Source of the DNA: Protopterus annectens
Lineage: Eukaryota; Chordata; Ceratodontiformes; Protopteridae
Length of the DNA stretch: 64,000 bases
NCBI RefSeq assembly: GCF_019279795.1
Contig: NC_056745.1
Location: forward strand, 505,569,903 to 505,633,902
Reading direction: 5' to 3'
Position 1 is the stretch's first letter; the number at the start of each line of letters is the position of its first letter. The notes under the pieces are model-generated. The model saw only the letters and a program-made list of their open reading frames with translations. It did no database searches and was not told the DNA's origin. The position numbers were made by a program, and so were the translations under genes. Below, one piece after another: positions 63,226 to 64,000 of the stretch.

Positions 63226-64000
63226 CTATAAAGCATTAGGAGCTGCCAAAATGCCCTGTAAAATTGCAGTGGCAAATCCAGCCCTAGATTTAGAATAAAG
63301 TGGAAGGTGGTAATGCTTAGAGAAAGTATGCACTGAACTCCAAGTAGCTGCCTCCAAAATATCTTTAGTAGCCACCCCCCTTAAAAAGCTGTAGAATTGG
63401 CAGTAGCCCTAGTGGAATGAGGCCTAATCCCCGCTGGAATCTCCTTACCATGATGGGAATAACAGAAAGCAATACAAAAACAATCCACTTAGAAATAGTT
63501 TGTTTTGAAACAGGTTTGCCCTGAGAACCCAAAGCAAATGAAACAAACAACTGCTGAGACTGCCTGAACCCTTTAGTTCTGCTCAAATAATATCGCAACT
63601 GTCTGTGTATATCCAAAGTGTGCAAAATCTTCTCCCCTTTATTTTGGGGGTTTGCATAAAAAGTAGGCAAATGAATAGTTTGGTTTAAAGCCACACTAGA
63701 AACCACTTTAGGCATAAAGGAAGGGTTTGTACGCAAAGACACCCTATCCTTGTGGAAAATTAAGAAAGGCTCAACCGCCATAAGGGCCTGTAATTCAGAA
63801 ACCCTTCTCGCAGAGGTAATGGCCAACAAAAAAGCAGTCTTCCATGATAAATATTTCAACTCGGCAGTAGCTGCAGGCTCAAAAGGTTGTAGAGTGAGTT
63901 TCTCCAACAAAAAATTGAGATCCCAAGCAGGAGTAGGAGCTCTACGTGGGGGTCTTGTATTCTTTGCCCCTCTAAGGAATTGCTTAAACAAAGGATGAGA
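63226..64000 (-). pseudogene. DIRS copy 4 tyrosine recombinase (partial, frameshifted)
   Basis: It contains ITSARRVSELQALMAVEPFL, ALNQTIHLPTFYANPQNK, SLSRTKGF-type sequence and the SKQTISKWI block in one frame to 63480. Then it shifts (one base lost near 63475), and again near 63390, to the HxxR and Tyr region. The stop is at 63226. The N-terminus is beyond the window. Copy 1 (517-1662) is the intact counterpart. Confidence 0.85.

Larger units (their letters stand above)
62738..64000 (-). mobile_element. DIRS-type retrotransposon, copy 4 (truncated by window end)
   Basis: It has the same family ends as copy 1: AGTACAGTTTTGTACC at 62738, terminal repeat to about 62945, internal complementary region at 63091-63190 and the YR gene from 63226 to the window end. 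It is inserted in an A run of L2-like LINE E. Nucleotide similarity to copy 1 is high throughout, so the two belong to one subfamily. Confidence 0.92.

Overview
The window is vertebrate-type repetitive nuclear DNA. I see no host gene, rRNA or tRNA gene, and nothing bacterial. Almost everything recognisable is a transposable element: tyrosine-recombinase DIRS retrotransposons, L2-like, CR1-like and RTE-like LINEs, Penelope-like elements (PLEs), tRNA-headed SINEs and one PIF/Harbinger DNA transposon. Abundant DIRS plus PLE plus CR1/L2 fits a large-genome non-amniote vertebrate such as a salamander, caecilian, frog or lungfish. The clade is an inference; no single sequence here fixes it.

Layout. 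41-5492: DIRS copy 1 (minus). 5493-7788: CA/TG-rich DNA without genes. 7789-9430: a PLE whose reverse transcriptase half is inverted relative to its GIY-YIG half. 9430-13136: gene-free DNA with tandem repeats. 13137-14300: a Harbinger transposase. 14301-19180: gene-free DNA with hairpins and a SINE. 19180-32020: an old minus-strand L2-like LINE, split by a SINE (19300-19534), an RTE LINE (20431-25084, itself split by a CR1-like LINE) and DIRS copy 2 (25626-31198). 32085-33705: a plus-strand L2-like LINE. 33706-39310: a CR1-like LINE split by the deleted DIRS copy 3 (33928-36783). 39625-39985: a foldback/MITE-like unit. 41065-45760: CR1 fragments. 46900-49600: a decayed PLE. 49920-55930: a minus-strand L2-like LINE split by an inverted pair of PLEs that enclose another CR1-like LINE. 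57439-57719: a 47-bp minisatellite. 58130-59110: an L2-like LINE. 59480-61450: a very decayed DIRS. 61560-62737: an L2-like LINE interrupted by DIRS copy 4, which runs off the window end.

How the parts relate. The DIRS copies show the full architecture of the group: inverted terminal repeats, an internal region complementary to both ends, and gag, RT, RNase H, a Dam-methyltransferase-like segment and a tyrosine recombinase. The insertion of DIRS copy 2 can be undone by eye and duplicates no target bases. The nesting gives relative ages: L2-like LINEs are oldest, then RTE, then CR1, with DIRS and SINE insertions also late. The SINEs carry the RTE's 3' end, which implies they were copied by RTE machinery. 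The CR1 family ends in a conserved hairpin, found even on an isolated tail of about 90 bp.

The observations I rate highest are the twin-priming-like PLE at 7789-9232, the inverted PLE pair around a CR1, the DIRS copies with their no-duplication insertion, the SINE/RTE shared tail, the conserved CR1 3' hairpin, and several foldback structures that no recognised element explains. I did not find a clearly new gene system.
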